Shown in pieces: positions 46,045 to 53,650 of a stretch of DNA of 64,000 bases. Each line of letters begins with the position of its first letter. The stretch's first letter is position 1. A program made the translations under genes and the position numbers. The stretch covers positions 62,001 to 126,000 of the forward strand of contig DFZA01000006.1 of the NCBI GenBank assembly GCA_002382665.1, read 5' to 3'. Origin of the DNA: Peptococcaceae bacterium UBA4068. Its GTDB lineage: Bacteria; Bacillota; Dehalobacteriia; UBA4068. The notes under the pieces were generated by a model, which did not search any database, had not been told where the DNA came from, and saw only the letters and a list, made by a program, of their open reading frames with translations.

Positions 46045-46071
46045 TAGCACTCTCGGCCCTTGAGTGCCAAT
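46045..46071. promoter_or_regulatory. CIRCE operator (HrcA binding site)
   Basis: TTAGCACTC, nine bases, GAGTGCCAA: the CIRCE inverted repeat with one deviation (C for T) from the consensus. It sits about 28 bases upstream of the hsp20 start. Confidence 0.95.
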
Positions 46072-46348
46072 TTTGATTAATTTATAGCACATTATTTTTG
46101 CTATGTCAATACGATTTTGTTATTTTCTGGTTATTTTTTTTATTACTTAGTATCTTCACAAGCTGATAATAAAATACGAAAAACTAGTAATTAAAAAGCA
46201 TCAAAAAGGTATTGCATTCTCAGCCGCCGTTTTGTATAATGGATAAGCGGCAAAAAATCAGCTAAAATATCTTTTGCGCATAATTTATTATATTTTGCCG
46301 GACATTATCTTATAAATATTATTTAATACTTGAACAACAACACGACTT

Positions 46349-46441
46349 GGAGAAGTCGCCTAGTTTGGTCGAGGGCGCGCGACTGGAAATCGCGTAAACC
46401 CCAAAAGGGTTTCGAGAGTTCGAATCTCTCCTTCTCCGCCA
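46349..46441 (+). tRNA. tRNA-Ser(GGA)
   Basis: 93 nt with encoded CCA and a long variable arm. Acceptor GGAGAAG with CTTCTCC; anticodon stem-loop CGCGACTGGAAATCGCG gives GGA. Its 3' 60 bases are duplicated exactly 1,394 bases downstream. Confidence 0.95.
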
Positions 46442-46552
46442 CACAACAAAACGCCTGTATCAGATAGGTACGGGCGTTTATTTTTTTGCTGTTTTGGAGA
46501 TAAATTCCCAATATTAAAGCTTAAGGGGTTAGTATATTTGTCACTATAGAAA
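46382..46552 (+). repeat. Direct repeat copy 1: tRNA-Ser 3' part plus downstream terminator
   Basis: Bases 46382-46452 are identical to 47776-47846 (71 of 71); the following about 100 bases, including the terminator and a GGGGTTAGTATATTT motif, match the second copy at roughly 80 per cent by eye. Confidence 0.93.
46450..46478 (+). terminator. Terminator of tRNA-Ser
   Basis: AACGCCTGTATC pairs with GGTACGGGCGTT (two G-T pairs) and is followed by TATTTTTTT. The second repeat copy carries a matching hairpin near 47844-47872. Confidence 0.85.
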
Positions 46553-46672
46553 GCGAGCGTGTGCCAAAAATCGATAAATAAGACCAGCTATAGAACCAAT
46601 ACCATAATAATAGGCATCAATTTCTTCAAGAGGAAATCCTGTAGAGTGTCTATTGAAAAAACTGAAGGTAAC
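46544..46672 (-). pseudogene. Possible gene remnant next to the tRNA-Ser repeat
   Basis: An open stretch of 42 codons without a start reads like real protein: FFNRHSTGFPLEEIDAYYYG then IGSIAGLIYRFLAHARFL and a stop, just at the edge of the repeat. The family is not recognised. It may be the tail of a gene broken by insertion; support is composition and look only. Confidence 0.3.
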
Positions 46673-46705
46673 TTAAAACACAGCCGATCATTATGGATAT
46701 AGAAT

Positions 46706-46739
46706 AACCCTGTTTAGATTTGAGTGTCTAAGCAGGGTT
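46706..46739. terminator. Hairpin downstream of the membrane protein gene
   Basis: AACCCTGTTTAGA pairs with TCTAAGCAGGGTT around an eight-base loop (one T-G pair). The T-run (AATTTTTA) is on the plus strand, so the direction is uncertain. Confidence 0.6.
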
Positions 46740-46771
46740 AATTTTTATAGCTTTTTAATTTTATGAGGAGT

Positions 46772-47476
46772 TCAAATTCGCTTAAACAATATGCCTGATA
46801 AAATGCCCAATATAATCAAGACGATAAAATCTATTGAAATTACTGCGATTTCGAAAATATACTCGCGTTGGATGCCATAAACAAAAGTAATAACTCCTAA
46901 AGCGGCTATTGATAAAATAAATCCTACGACACAAGTCCACCGGAGAGTATTTGAAAGCCAACCTTTTTGGGTAAATACAGGTGCAAAAAACAATATAGAA
47001 AACGATAATAACAAATAACCGGCTTCTTCCAAAGCAATAAAGATTCCATGAGGATTATATTGTGTTAAAAGTGCCAAAGCCTCAGTTTCGCCGTTAAGTA
47101 GGCTTTGTTGTATCACAGTGACCTGTAAAAAGTAATCAACAAAAAGGATACCGGAAGCTAAAACAGCAAACATCACGCCTATGTGGCTGTATAGCTTTTT
47201 TTCAGAACAGGCGTATCTGTGAACACAAACTCCGTAGATAATAAACACCAAAACTAAAGCCATCGCTGGATACATCCAAAAATAATCCCTGGGGAAACGT
47301 GAGATTATGTCTGTATAGGGGTATGTAGTAATTGTACCTGTAGCAAAGGGGCCTGATATAGGTGGGGTACATATTGCTATTGCAAAAGTAAGAACTGTTA
47401 AAACTGACAACACTATGGAGCTGGTCATACCAATTGTCTTCAATTTAAAATCAGCTTTGTCTTTACCATTTATCAT
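46772..47476 (-). CDS. Six-helix membrane protein of unknown function
   Basis: 234 residues with about six membrane helices: near 18-36, 69-88, 99-117, 145-167, 175-200 and 208-230. A polar extracellular loop (SGPFATGTITTYPYTDIISRF) follows helix 1. I do not recognise the family; the layout resembles small uncharacterised membrane proteins of anaerobes. It is the only complete gene between the intact tRNA-Ser and its truncated copy, in opposite direction to the tRNA, and looks like the cargo of the insertion. No clear Shine-Dalgarno: the upstream reads AGATGAGTGG with GGAG near. Confidence 0.7.
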   Translation of the reverse strand: MINGKDKADFKLKTIGMTSSIVLSVLTVLTFAIAICTPPISGPFATGTITTYPYTDIISRFPRDYFWMYPAMALVLVFIIYGVCVHRYACSEKKLYSHIGVMFAVLASGILFVDYFLQVTVIQQSLLNGETEALALLTQYNPHGIFIALEEAGYLLLSFSILFFAPVFTQKGWLSNTLRWTCVVGFILSIAALGVITFVYGIQREYIFEIAVISIDFIVLIILGILSGILFKRI

Positions 47477-47775
47477 AGAAGTCCACTCATCTCCAATCTT
47501 CTCTTACCTCATATTATACTATACAATTAAGTATACACTATCACGATTTAAATTCAAATATATTATAAACGAACAGTATAAATGAACGATCAAATCTTTT
47601 ATAATGTGTATGTTATTAGGTGAGAAATGCTTAGAACATTTTTAACATTTTTTTAACGTAACCAATAATTTTAACGCATTTTAACCAATTACTAATAAAG
47701 GGCAGGCCAGGTAAAAGCTAAGCTAGATAAGCATATTTAATGGATAATCAGACTATTAAAAGTGATAAAAACATT
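47477..47775. other. Non-coding stretch with four TTTTAAC repeats
   Basis: AT-rich and without a coding frame. TTTTAAC occurs at 47640, 47651, 47669 and 47679 on one strand, with steps of 11, 18 and 10 bases. This resembles the TTAACA direct repeats bound by PhoP/PhoB-type regulators of Bacillota, but no matching gene is downstream on this strand. Confidence 0.4.
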
Positions 47776-47946
47776 ACTGGAAATCGCGTAAACCCCAAAA
47801 GGGTTTCGAGAGTTCGAATCTCTCCTTCTCCGCCACACAACAAAACACCTGTATCTGATAGGTACGGGTGTTTATTTTTTGCTCTAATTGAGATAAATTC
47901 TTAATATTTAAGTTTTAGGGGTTAGTATATTTAGCCACTATAGAAA
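47776..47946 (+). repeat. Direct repeat copy 2: truncated tRNA-Ser 3' part plus terminator
   Basis: It starts within the anticodon stem and holds the anticodon, variable arm, T arm, acceptor strand and CCA, but no 5' half, so it cannot make a tRNA. The tRNA part is unmutated over 71 bases while the rest has diverged from copy 1. Confidence 0.93.
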
Positions 47947-48116
47947 ATGGTCTAGTTCATGTTTTACTACGGCAGTAATCATAATATTAAAAAGATTAAT
48001 TTCGCGTATTAGCAAATATTGGAGAATTTATTAATAAATTTTTAAAACGTTTTTGGGCAAAACTACTTGTAGGTAATCTAATAATAAGGTACAGGAATTA
48101 AAATTTAATATTTTTC
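47947..48116. other. Non-coding stretch
   Basis: AT-rich, nothing recognised between the tRNA-Ser repeat and the promoter of the zinc-ribbon gene. Confidence 0.4.
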
Positions 48117-48145
48117 TTGACTTTTAAACAGTTTAATAGTATATT
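48117..48145 (+). promoter_or_regulatory. Promoter of the zinc-ribbon gene
   Basis: TTGACT (48117-48122), 17 bases, TATATT (48140-48145). It would give an untranslated leader of about 120 bases. Confidence 0.75.
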
Positions 48146-48176
48146 TAAAACGCTCGTTAAAAGTAAATGGATTTTT

Positions 48177-48266
48177 AAAAACCTTCTCTGTTGCCTAAGA
48201 CTAAGACTCCGGGAAGTAATAAAAACTTCCTTTTTAGTGGCGGGCAATAATAATTCGGAGGTTTTT
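48177..48266 (+). promoter_or_regulatory. Structured leader: terminator-like hairpin and sequestered ribosome site
   Basis: GGAAGT (48212-48217) pairs with ACTTCC (48225-48230), followed by TTTTT, an intrinsic-terminator shape inside the leader. In addition AAAAACCTTC (48177-48186) can pair over 10 bases (one G-T) with GGAGGTTTTT (48257-48266), which contains the Shine-Dalgarno of the gene. The two folds could be alternatives. Confidence 0.45.
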
Positions 48267-48271
48267 CTATT

Positions 48272-48586
48272 ATGTATGAAGACAAAGTTTTAACCTGTAA
48301 AGACTGTGGTGCTGAATTTGTATTTACTGCTTCTGAGCAAGAATTTTATGCTCAAAAAGGTTTTACAAATGAGCCTGGACGTTGCCCCTCATGCCGTGCA
48401 GCGAAAAAACAACAAAACCGCGGTGGTAGCAGCAGAGGCGGATACAGCAATGACCGTCAGGAACGCCAAATGTACCCGGCAACCTGCGCAGCCTGCGGAA
48501 AAGAAACAATGGTTCCTTTCCAGCCCAGCGGTGACAAACCCGTATATTGCCGTGATTGCTTCGCTTCTCGTCGCAATCGTTACTAA
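48272..48586 (+). CDS. Zinc-ribbon domain protein
   Basis: 104 residues. Two zinc-ribbon halves: CKDCGAEFVFTASEQEFYAQ...CPSC (about 10-44) and CAACGK...YCRDC (about 75-97), separated by a Gly/Ser/Arg/Asn-rich linker (about 48-70) that looks RNA- or nucleic-acid-contacting. The first half matches the probable zinc-binding zf-trcl type. Small, basic, well expressed by its promoter; exact role unknown. GGAGG is 10 bases before ATG and a strong terminator follows. Confidence 0.88.
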   Translation: MYEDKVLTCKDCGAEFVFTASEQEFYAQKGFTNEPGRCPSCRAAKKQQNRGGSSRGGYSNDRQERQMYPATCAACGKETMVPFQPSGDKPVYCRDCFASRRNRY

Positions 48587-48598
48587 GTTTTAAAAAAG

Positions 48599-48634
48599 AG
48601 ACCTTCTTGGGGTAAATCCCAGGAAGGTCTTTTT
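48599..48634 (+). terminator. Terminator of the zinc-ribbon gene
   Basis: AGACCTTCTTGGG pairs with CCCAGGAAGGTCT (13 bp, one G-T) around GTAAAT, then TTTT. Confidence 0.93.
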
Positions 48635-48711
48635 ATTATACTGCTCTTGCATTTTTCCAAAGAGCATGATATTTTTAAATTAACACATACAGAGGAGGAT
48701 TTTGATAATAA

Positions 48712-49233
48712 ATGGATATTAAACCTTATATTCGCGAAATTCCCGATTGGCCTATCGAAGGCGTGAGCTTTAAAGATATCACCACCCTGCTGCAAGACCC
48801 GAAACTCTTTACATATGTAGTCGATGCCATGATCGAGCCGTTTAAAAACACGGAAATTGATAAAATTGTGGGCATTGACGCGCGTGGTTTCCTGCTGGCG
48901 ACGCCAATTGCTTATAAAATCGGCTGCGGCGTCAGTCTGGTCAGAAAAGAAGGCAAATTGCCTTATAAAACCATCAAAGAATGTTATCAAAAAGAATACG
49001 GATTAGATGTTTTGGCGATGCATGAGGATACCATCGCAAAAGGCGAAAAAGTCCTGATAATCGATGATCTGTTGGCTACCGGCGGCACTATAGAGGCCAC
49101 CATCAAAATGATCGAGCGCTTAGGCGGAGAAGTGGTCGGCGGCAGTTTTATTATTAACTTGCCGTTCTGCGGCGGCAGCGAAAAATTAACTAAATACAAT
49201 ATGAAATGGCTGGTGTCGTATGATGAAGAATAA
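48712..49233 (+). CDS. apt: Adenine phosphoribosyltransferase
   Basis: 173 residues. DIKPYIREIPDWPIEGVSFKDI is the Apt start; GIDARGFLLATPIAY, VSLVRKEGKLP, and the PRPP loop VLIIDDLLATGGTIEA with the two acidic residues are all present. It converts adenine and PRPP to AMP. The mtaP start overlaps its 3' end by 14 bases, so both enzymes are made together. GAGGAGG lies upstream of ATG. Confidence 0.96.
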   Translation: MDIKPYIREIPDWPIEGVSFKDITTLLQDPKLFTYVVDAMIEPFKNTEIDKIVGIDARGFLLATPIAYKIGCGVSLVRKEGKLPYKTIKECYQKEYGLDVLAMHEDTIAKGEKVLIIDDLLATGGTIEATIKMIERLGGEVVGGSFIINLPFCGGSEKLTKYNMKWLVSYDEE

Positions 49234-49954
49234 GATAGGCATTATCGGCGGCAGCGGCCTCGACGACCCGAAAATTTTGATCAACCCCCAGGAAATTGAT
49301 TTGGACACGCCTTACGGCAAAACCTCAGACAAATTGATCTGCGGCTCTATCGGCAATACAGATGTAGTCATACTGGCCAGACATTCCAAGCAGCACAGCA
49401 TTTCGCCGACCAAAGTGCCGTATCTGGCCAACATCTGGGCACTGAAAGAAGTAGGCTGCCAACAAATTTTCGCCACCACCGCCTGCGGTTCCCTACGGGC
49501 AGAAATGGCGCCGGGAGATTTGGTTTTTCTCGATCAGTTTATTGATCATACCAAATTAAGAAGATTATCTTTCTTTGAGGACGAAGTTGTCCATACGCCC
49601 ATGGCCGAACCATTTGACTTTGGCCTGCGCCAAAAATTAGTAGCGGCAGCCAAAGATCTGGGTTTTAAATATCACGACAAAGGCACCATGATAACTATTG
49701 AAGGGCCGAGATTTTCCACCAAGGCGGAATCAAAAATGTTTCAATCATGGGGAGCTGATCTGATCAATATGTCGACAGTACCGGAAGTCTCCCTGGCCAA
49801 CGAATTACAGATACCCTACCAGTCAATAGCCATGGTAACCGATTACGACTGCTGGAAAGACGACGAGGAATCGGTCTCATTCGAATTAATCCTCAAGCGT
49901 ATGAAAGACAACTCGGAAAAAGTAAAACAACTGCTGATAAAGATGGCAGAATAG
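49220..49954 (+). CDS. mtaP: S-methyl-5'-thioadenosine phosphorylase
   Basis: 244 residues. IGIIGGSGLDDP, RHSKQHSISPTKVPYLANI (phosphate contact), TACGSLRAEMAPGDLVFLDQFID, EGPRFSTKAESKMF and the MTAP-typical VTDYDCW end. It splits methylthioadenosine to adenine and methylthioribose-1-phosphate; adenine then goes to Apt, encoded by the overlapping gene before it. Two adjacent ATG codons (49220, 49223) are possible starts. Distinguished from purine nucleoside phosphorylase by the Ser/Thr and TDYDCW signature; confidence in the exact substrate is moderate. Confidence 0.9.
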   Translation: MMKNKIGIIGGSGLDDPKILINPQEIDLDTPYGKTSDKLICGSIGNTDVVILARHSKQHSISPTKVPYLANIWALKEVGCQQIFATTACGSLRAEMAPGDLVFLDQFIDHTKLRRLSFFEDEVVHTPMAEPFDFGLRQKLVAAAKDLGFKYHDKGTMITIEGPRFSTKAESKMFQSWGADLINMSTVPEVSLANELQIPYQSIAMVTDYDCWKDDEESVSFELILKRMKDNSEKVKQLLIKMAE

Positions 49955-49993
49955 GAGCGGCTCGAGGTTTATAATTCCTCTATGCTTCTATAT

Positions 49994-50026
49994 AAAAAGC
50001 TTGCAGGTTAATTCTGCAAGCTTTTT
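49994..50026. terminator. Terminator of apt-mtaP
   Basis: AAAAAGCTTGCAG pairs with CTGCAAGCTTTTT around a seven-base loop; works in both directions and faces the convergent DUF4365 gene. Confidence 0.93.
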
Positions 50027-50064
50027 AAGTTGTGAATATTCAATGAGTTAGGTATTCTTTTTAT

Positions 50065-51837
50065 TTATTTGTCAGGCTTTAATTTATATATTGGCCAACT
50101 TCTAAATATATCTTGATCTGAAGGATCAAGCTTTTCAAAGTACATATGATAATCAAAAACATTATCTAATAAAATACTTATTGAACATAATGCAAGAACA
50201 TCTTCATCTGAGTTAAGTTTTGCTTTTTTGTCATTTAATTGTATTTTTTCTTCCTTAGATAATGGAGTTTGTCTTTTTTTAATTTGCATTGTATTTATTA
50301 GATTAATAGTACTATCTATAGAATAATTGTCTAAATAATTTTGAATTTTTTCAGCTAATATTAAGAGTTTCCCACGTGTAGTATCTTTATCATATGCTAT
50401 TAATATCTGAATAAGAAATTCAGTTAATAAGCTAAATGTTTGTTCATTTAATTCCATAGAAATAATTGAATCATAAATAACGTCACATTTAATGTTCGAA
50501 AATCTTAAAATATCCTCAGATTTCAGCTGTATATATGGACTAACTATAGCTTCTTCTCCATTTGTAAATTTCGCAATTACCATTAAATCATCATTTTTTT
50601 CAAAATAATTAAGTATTTCAAAAGCACCGTTATCTTTGGGTATTACTAATAGAGCAATACTAAGAGGCCCTATCATTATACAAGTTATACCTACTTGCAA
50701 CTGTATCCCATTAGGAATTATTATCTTATTAAGGGAATTAATTAACCATGTCAAATTATTAGAATTTGGCTTTATGAGATCATCAAAGTTTTTATCATAA
50801 TTAATCCCTAAATTATTAAGTATATTTTCTGCCATAGTATAATTTGATAGTAATTCTTCTAATTCTTCTAAACCTTTATTGTCACGAAAATCTATATTAG
50901 TAACATTAGAATATAAAGGAGTTTCATCTATTTCTATTATCTTTTTACTAAAAACAGCAATTAAAAACCTAATATCTTTTATTCTTTCTTTCAAACTTCC
51001 TATTATCTTATAATCTACCTTTATTTCCTTTCCATTAATTTTAAGTAACTCAATTGCTTGTCCAACTTGTATTTTTTCATTATCTTTATTTTTGGCAACT
51101 CTGTAACTTGAATAATACTCAATTCCTTCAACATTAACATTCCTAGAAATTTCTTTTACTATTTCATTAATTTGTATCGTTCTATTAAAAGGAACAAATG
51201 GACTTTCTGGATTTAGTTTCCCATATAAATAATTTTCGTCATCAAAAACATTAATAATTGAGCCCATTTCATAAGACGTTACCCCTATTTCAATTTTATT
51301 GACTTTTTCAATATCTTTGAAGTCAATATAAATATCATTTTTTTGCATTTCCATATTTTTATATGTATCTGCACATATATATGTAAATGATGAAGATTTA
51401 TTTTCTGGAACATATTTCAAGCAAATGTTTATTTGCTTTTGATTTTCGTTTAGTTTTCCTATTAGTTTTTTTATATCTACAGGTAAAAGTCTTTTATAGT
51501 ATAATCTACATAAACTAATACTTTTCTCATCAATTTCTACAACAAAAAAAATAACACCAATTTTTAATGTATATTTTTTTAAATCTGTAACATTCAACGG
51601 ATATGATCTAGTATTATCACTAAATTTTTTAACAAGCTTCCCTTTTACTTGAACCGGAATGCAACCAGTCAAATGATCTTTTTTCTGCTCGCCATTGTTG
51701 AATATTTCAATTTCGCCATCCCAAATAATGTCTCTTTCACTCTTTTTTATATTGGCGTGTAATAACGAACATGAATTAATAGCAGTACAAACTGTTTGAA
51801 CTGCTGCTTCTTCTATTTTAGTACTCGGTATTGACAT
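50065..51837 (-). CDS. DUF4365 domain protein, AT-rich, probably acquired
   Basis: 590 residues. The first about 110 residues match DUF4365: TKIEEAAVQTVCTAINSCSL, RDIIWDGEIEIF, CIPVQVKGKL and SYPLNVTDLKKY, followed by IGVIFFVVEI. The Glu, Asp and Gln-Val-Lys pattern is that of a PD-(D/E)XK nuclease-like fold. The remaining about 450 residues have no family I know. The gene is markedly AT-rich, with runs of A and T and codon use unlike its neighbours, so it was probably gained. DUF4365 genes often occur in defence and mobile regions. ATG 51837 has AGGTGG upstream. Confidence 0.72.
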   Translation of the reverse strand: MSIPSTKIEEAAVQTVCTAINSCSLLHANIKKSERDIIWDGEIEIFNNGEQKKDHLTGCIPVQVKGKLVKKFSDNTRSYPLNVTDLKKYTLKIGVIFFVVEIDEKSISLCRLYYKRLLPVDIKKLIGKLNENQKQINICLKYVPENKSSSFTYICADTYKNMEMQKNDIYIDFKDIEKVNKIEIGVTSYEMGSIINVFDDENYLYGKLNPESPFVPFNRTIQINEIVKEISRNVNVEGIEYYSSYRVAKNKDNEKIQVGQAIELLKINGKEIKVDYKIIGSLKERIKDIRFLIAVFSKKIIEIDETPLYSNVTNIDFRDNKGLEELEELLSNYTMAENILNNLGINYDKNFDDLIKPNSNNLTWLINSLNKIIIPNGIQLQVGITCIMIGPLSIALLVIPKDNGAFEILNYFEKNDDLMVIAKFTNGEEAIVSPYIQLKSEDILRFSNIKCDVIYDSIISMELNEQTFSLLTEFLIQILIAYDKDTTRGKLLILAEKIQNYLDNYSIDSTINLINTMQIKKRQTPLSKEEKIQLNDKKAKLNSDEDVLALCSISILLDNVFDYHMYFEKLDPSDQDIFRSWPIYKLKPDK

Positions 51838-51990
51838 TATAATTACCACCTATATGATTTTTTTATTATAGGTATAAAATACTAATCTCAAACTCTTCTT
51901 GTCTTCTTTAAACTTCAAATTACATTCGCTACCTTATTCTTATATACAGAATAATACATTTTTCTACATAATGCAATTATTGTATTAAAA

Positions 51991-52027
51991 ATAAGACAGC
52001 CCTGACTTATTATCAGAGCTGTCTTAT
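51991..52027 (-). terminator. Terminator of the SLOG gene
   Basis: ATAAGACAGC-C-CTGA pairs with TCAG-A-GCTGTCTTAT, one internal mismatch; TTTTAATACA follows on the minus strand. Confidence 0.85.
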
Positions 52028-52047
52028 AAGAACATACGATTCCTATC

Positions 52048-52548
52048 CTACATACATTCATATGGATTGATTATCACCACATCCAACCCCTGTTTCCTTG
52101 CGTAATAGATAGTTTGGGCGGTGCCGCCGCTGGATGACAGATCGTGAACAGCAATCAGACGCGACGAACTGTCTATCATTTTTTGGTTACGCCGCTGCAT
52201 ACAGCCGGTCGTATAATTCATCTGCAAACAAATTACCTCATCGGCTTTAGTCAGTATATTTATGTATTCTTCGCGCCAGTCTACCAACCATCTATCCGCC
52301 TGCGTTTCGCAAGGCAGATAACAAATCAGCCGGATATCAGGAAATTTCTCTTTCAGCTTTAAAATAATCTCCGCCGCCCAGATGTCCACACCCATGGCCA
52401 TACCGGTTTGAAACGTCGTAAATCCTAGAAAGATACTTTTACGTATTTCATATTCCAATTTGTTTAAGAGCAAAGCCAAATTTAATTCCATTGGCAATTT
52501 ATGCGGACGCAAGCCACTGATCGTACATACTTTATCTTTTCCTGACAT
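52048..52548 (-). CDS. SLOG-domain protein (DUF1273, YpsA-like)
   Basis: 166 residues. VCTISGLRPHKLP is the family motif near the start (usually C-x-G-H-R-P), then FTTFQTGMAMGVDIWAAEIIL and RWLVDWREEYINILTKADEVICL. This is a DprA/LOG-like Rossmann fold; YpsA itself affects cell division in Bacillus, and SLOG proteins more widely bind nucleotide-like signals in defence and stress pathways. Here the usual His of the motif is Leu (SGLRPH). AAAGGAG precedes the ATG used. Divergent from a ribbon-helix-helix regulator. Confidence 0.82.
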   Translation of the reverse strand: MSGKDKVCTISGLRPHKLPMELNLALLLNKLEYEIRKSIFLGFTTFQTGMAMGVDIWAAEIILKLKEKFPDIRLICYLPCETQADRWLVDWREEYINILTKADEVICLQMNYTTGCMQRRNQKMIDSSSRLIAVHDLSSSGGTAQTIYYARKQGLDVVIINPYECM

Positions 52549-52568
52549 TTTATCTCCTTTTATCATAT

Positions 52569-52583
52569 AACATGTATTATGTT
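52569..52583. promoter_or_regulatory. Palindrome between the SLOG and ribbon-helix-helix genes
   Basis: AACATGTATTATGTT is an inverted repeat (AACAT/ATGTT) in a 96-base divergent gap rich in ATAACAT words. It could be the operator of the small regulator encoded just downstream. Confidence 0.4.
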
Positions 52584-52644
52584 AGATTATTATAACATAT
52601 TATATAACCAGAAGGCAATATAAAATTGTCTTGAGGTGATCGTA

Positions 52645-52842
52645 ATGAGTAACAACCGCATTCCCATATCAAAAAAGGAACATGCAAAAGGAGAAGACGG
52701 GTATAAAACTTTCTCCATTCGTATAAAAGAAGAAACAGTCGCTGCGCTGGACGCTATAGCAAATAAAAGCAACCGCTCCAGAAACGAACTAATCAATATA
52801 TTTTTGGACTATGGAGTTGAACACTGCGAAATCGTAGAGTAA
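52645..52842 (+). CDS. Ribbon-helix-helix (CopG-like) small protein
   Basis: 65 residues. YKTFSIRIKEETVAALDAIANK gives the beta strand and first helix, and SNRSRNELINIFLDYGVEHC the second helix of a CopG-type dimeric DNA-binding domain. Could be an autoregulator or antitoxin-like partner; no toxin gene is next to it. ATG 52645 is supported by GAGGTG seven bases before. The 3' end of the gene, the gap and the next start codon are repeated 850 bases downstream. Confidence 0.82.
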   Translation: MSNNRIPISKKEHAKGEDGYKTFSIRIKEETVAALDAIANKSNRSRNELINIFLDYGVEHCEIVE

Positions 52843-52870
52843 TAACCCCATTTAGTCGAGGTGCGCCATG
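52801..52870 (+). repeat. Direct repeat copy 1: end of the ribbon-helix-helix gene through the next ATG
   Basis: Matches 53651-53720 at 66 of 70 positions, the first 54 without change. It covers the last 42 bases of the regulator gene, the gap with its ribosome site (TCGAGGT) and the start codon of the WG-repeat gene. Confidence 0.97.
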
Positions 52871-53650
52871 AAAAACAAAGTTATTTTATTTGTTATTGTT
52901 CTTTTATTAGTAATCTGTACATCGTCATATTTTTTTATTAGTAATAACAATCAGACTAATAAAAAAACAGAGTCTACATCTACTGCCGAAATTTCCACTG
53001 CTACCACAATACCAAGTGTATCTAAAGAAACAGAAACAAAATACGAATGGGTTATTAAACCAAAACTTGATTATTCATTAATCGTTTTTGATCCATTTGC
53101 CCAAAACTATCAAGGAATAATAAATTATAAAGATGGAGAAAGTCATTATGTAATCAGCAGCGAAACGGGAGAAGAAACTGGTGAATCTATTTTAGGCGAT
53201 TCTATTGGCATTATGCCTTTCTGTGATCCACAACAAAATATTTTAGGTACGCGTACTTATACTACTTGGGGTCAACAATTGTATGGTGAAGGAGATATTA
53301 CTCAATTAGATTCTATTGCAGATATTGAAAGTGTTATTAAAACACACCAAAAGATAGCCACTCTAATTCCGTTACAAAAGGCCGATTTTTCTTCAGCAAC
53401 TTCTTTCTCTAATAAATATGCTTTAGCAAACACTAATGATATTATCACAGATTTTATCTATGATGACGTTGACGGTTATTATAATACATCCACTTTTGCT
53501 GTTTGTAAAAACAACAAATGGGGATTCATCAATGATAAAGGCGAGCAAATAATTGATTTTGTTTTTGATGGTGCAGTGAGTATTGAAACAGGAAAAGCAT
53601 TCGTTAAGCAAAATGACAAGTGGGGAATTATTAAGATAACTATTGAATAA
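52868..53650 (+). CDS. WG-repeat protein with an N-terminal membrane anchor
   Basis: 260 residues. An N-terminal signal or anchor helix (VILFVIVLLLVICTSSYFF), a Ser/Thr/Lys linker (about 25-55), then a domain ending in two WG repeats: FAVCKNNKWGFINDKGEQII (about 215-234) and AFVKQNDKWGIIKI. Such repeats form beta propeller-like or solenoid structures, role unknown. AT-rich relative to the neighbours. It sits exactly between two copies of the neighbouring gene's 3' end, each ending in a start codon, so it is an inserted unit. GAGG before ATG comes from the repeat. Confidence 0.85.
   Translation: MKNKVILFVIVLLLVICTSSYFFISNNNQTNKKTESTSTAEISTATTIPSVSKETETKYEWVIKPKLDYSLIVFDPFAQNYQGIINYKDGESHYVISSETGEETGESILGDSIGIMPFCDPQQNILGTRTYTTWGQQLYGEGDITQLDSIADIESVIKTHQKIATLIPLQKADFSSATSFSNKYALANTNDIITDFIYDDVDGYYNTSTFAVCKNNKWGFINDKGEQIIDFVFDGAVSIETGKAFVKQNDKWGIIKITIE

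Noticed and set aside
46323..46511. Open frame on the minus strand over tRNA-Ser
   Set aside because: Antisense of a tRNA gene, no ribosome site.
46772..47476. Integrase or excisionase in the tRNA-Ser island
   Set aside because: The only gene is a six-helix membrane protein; no recombinase motifs in any frame.
47776..47835. A second tRNA-Ser gene
   Set aside because: Only the 3' part from the anticodon stem is present; no D arm or 5' acceptor strand.
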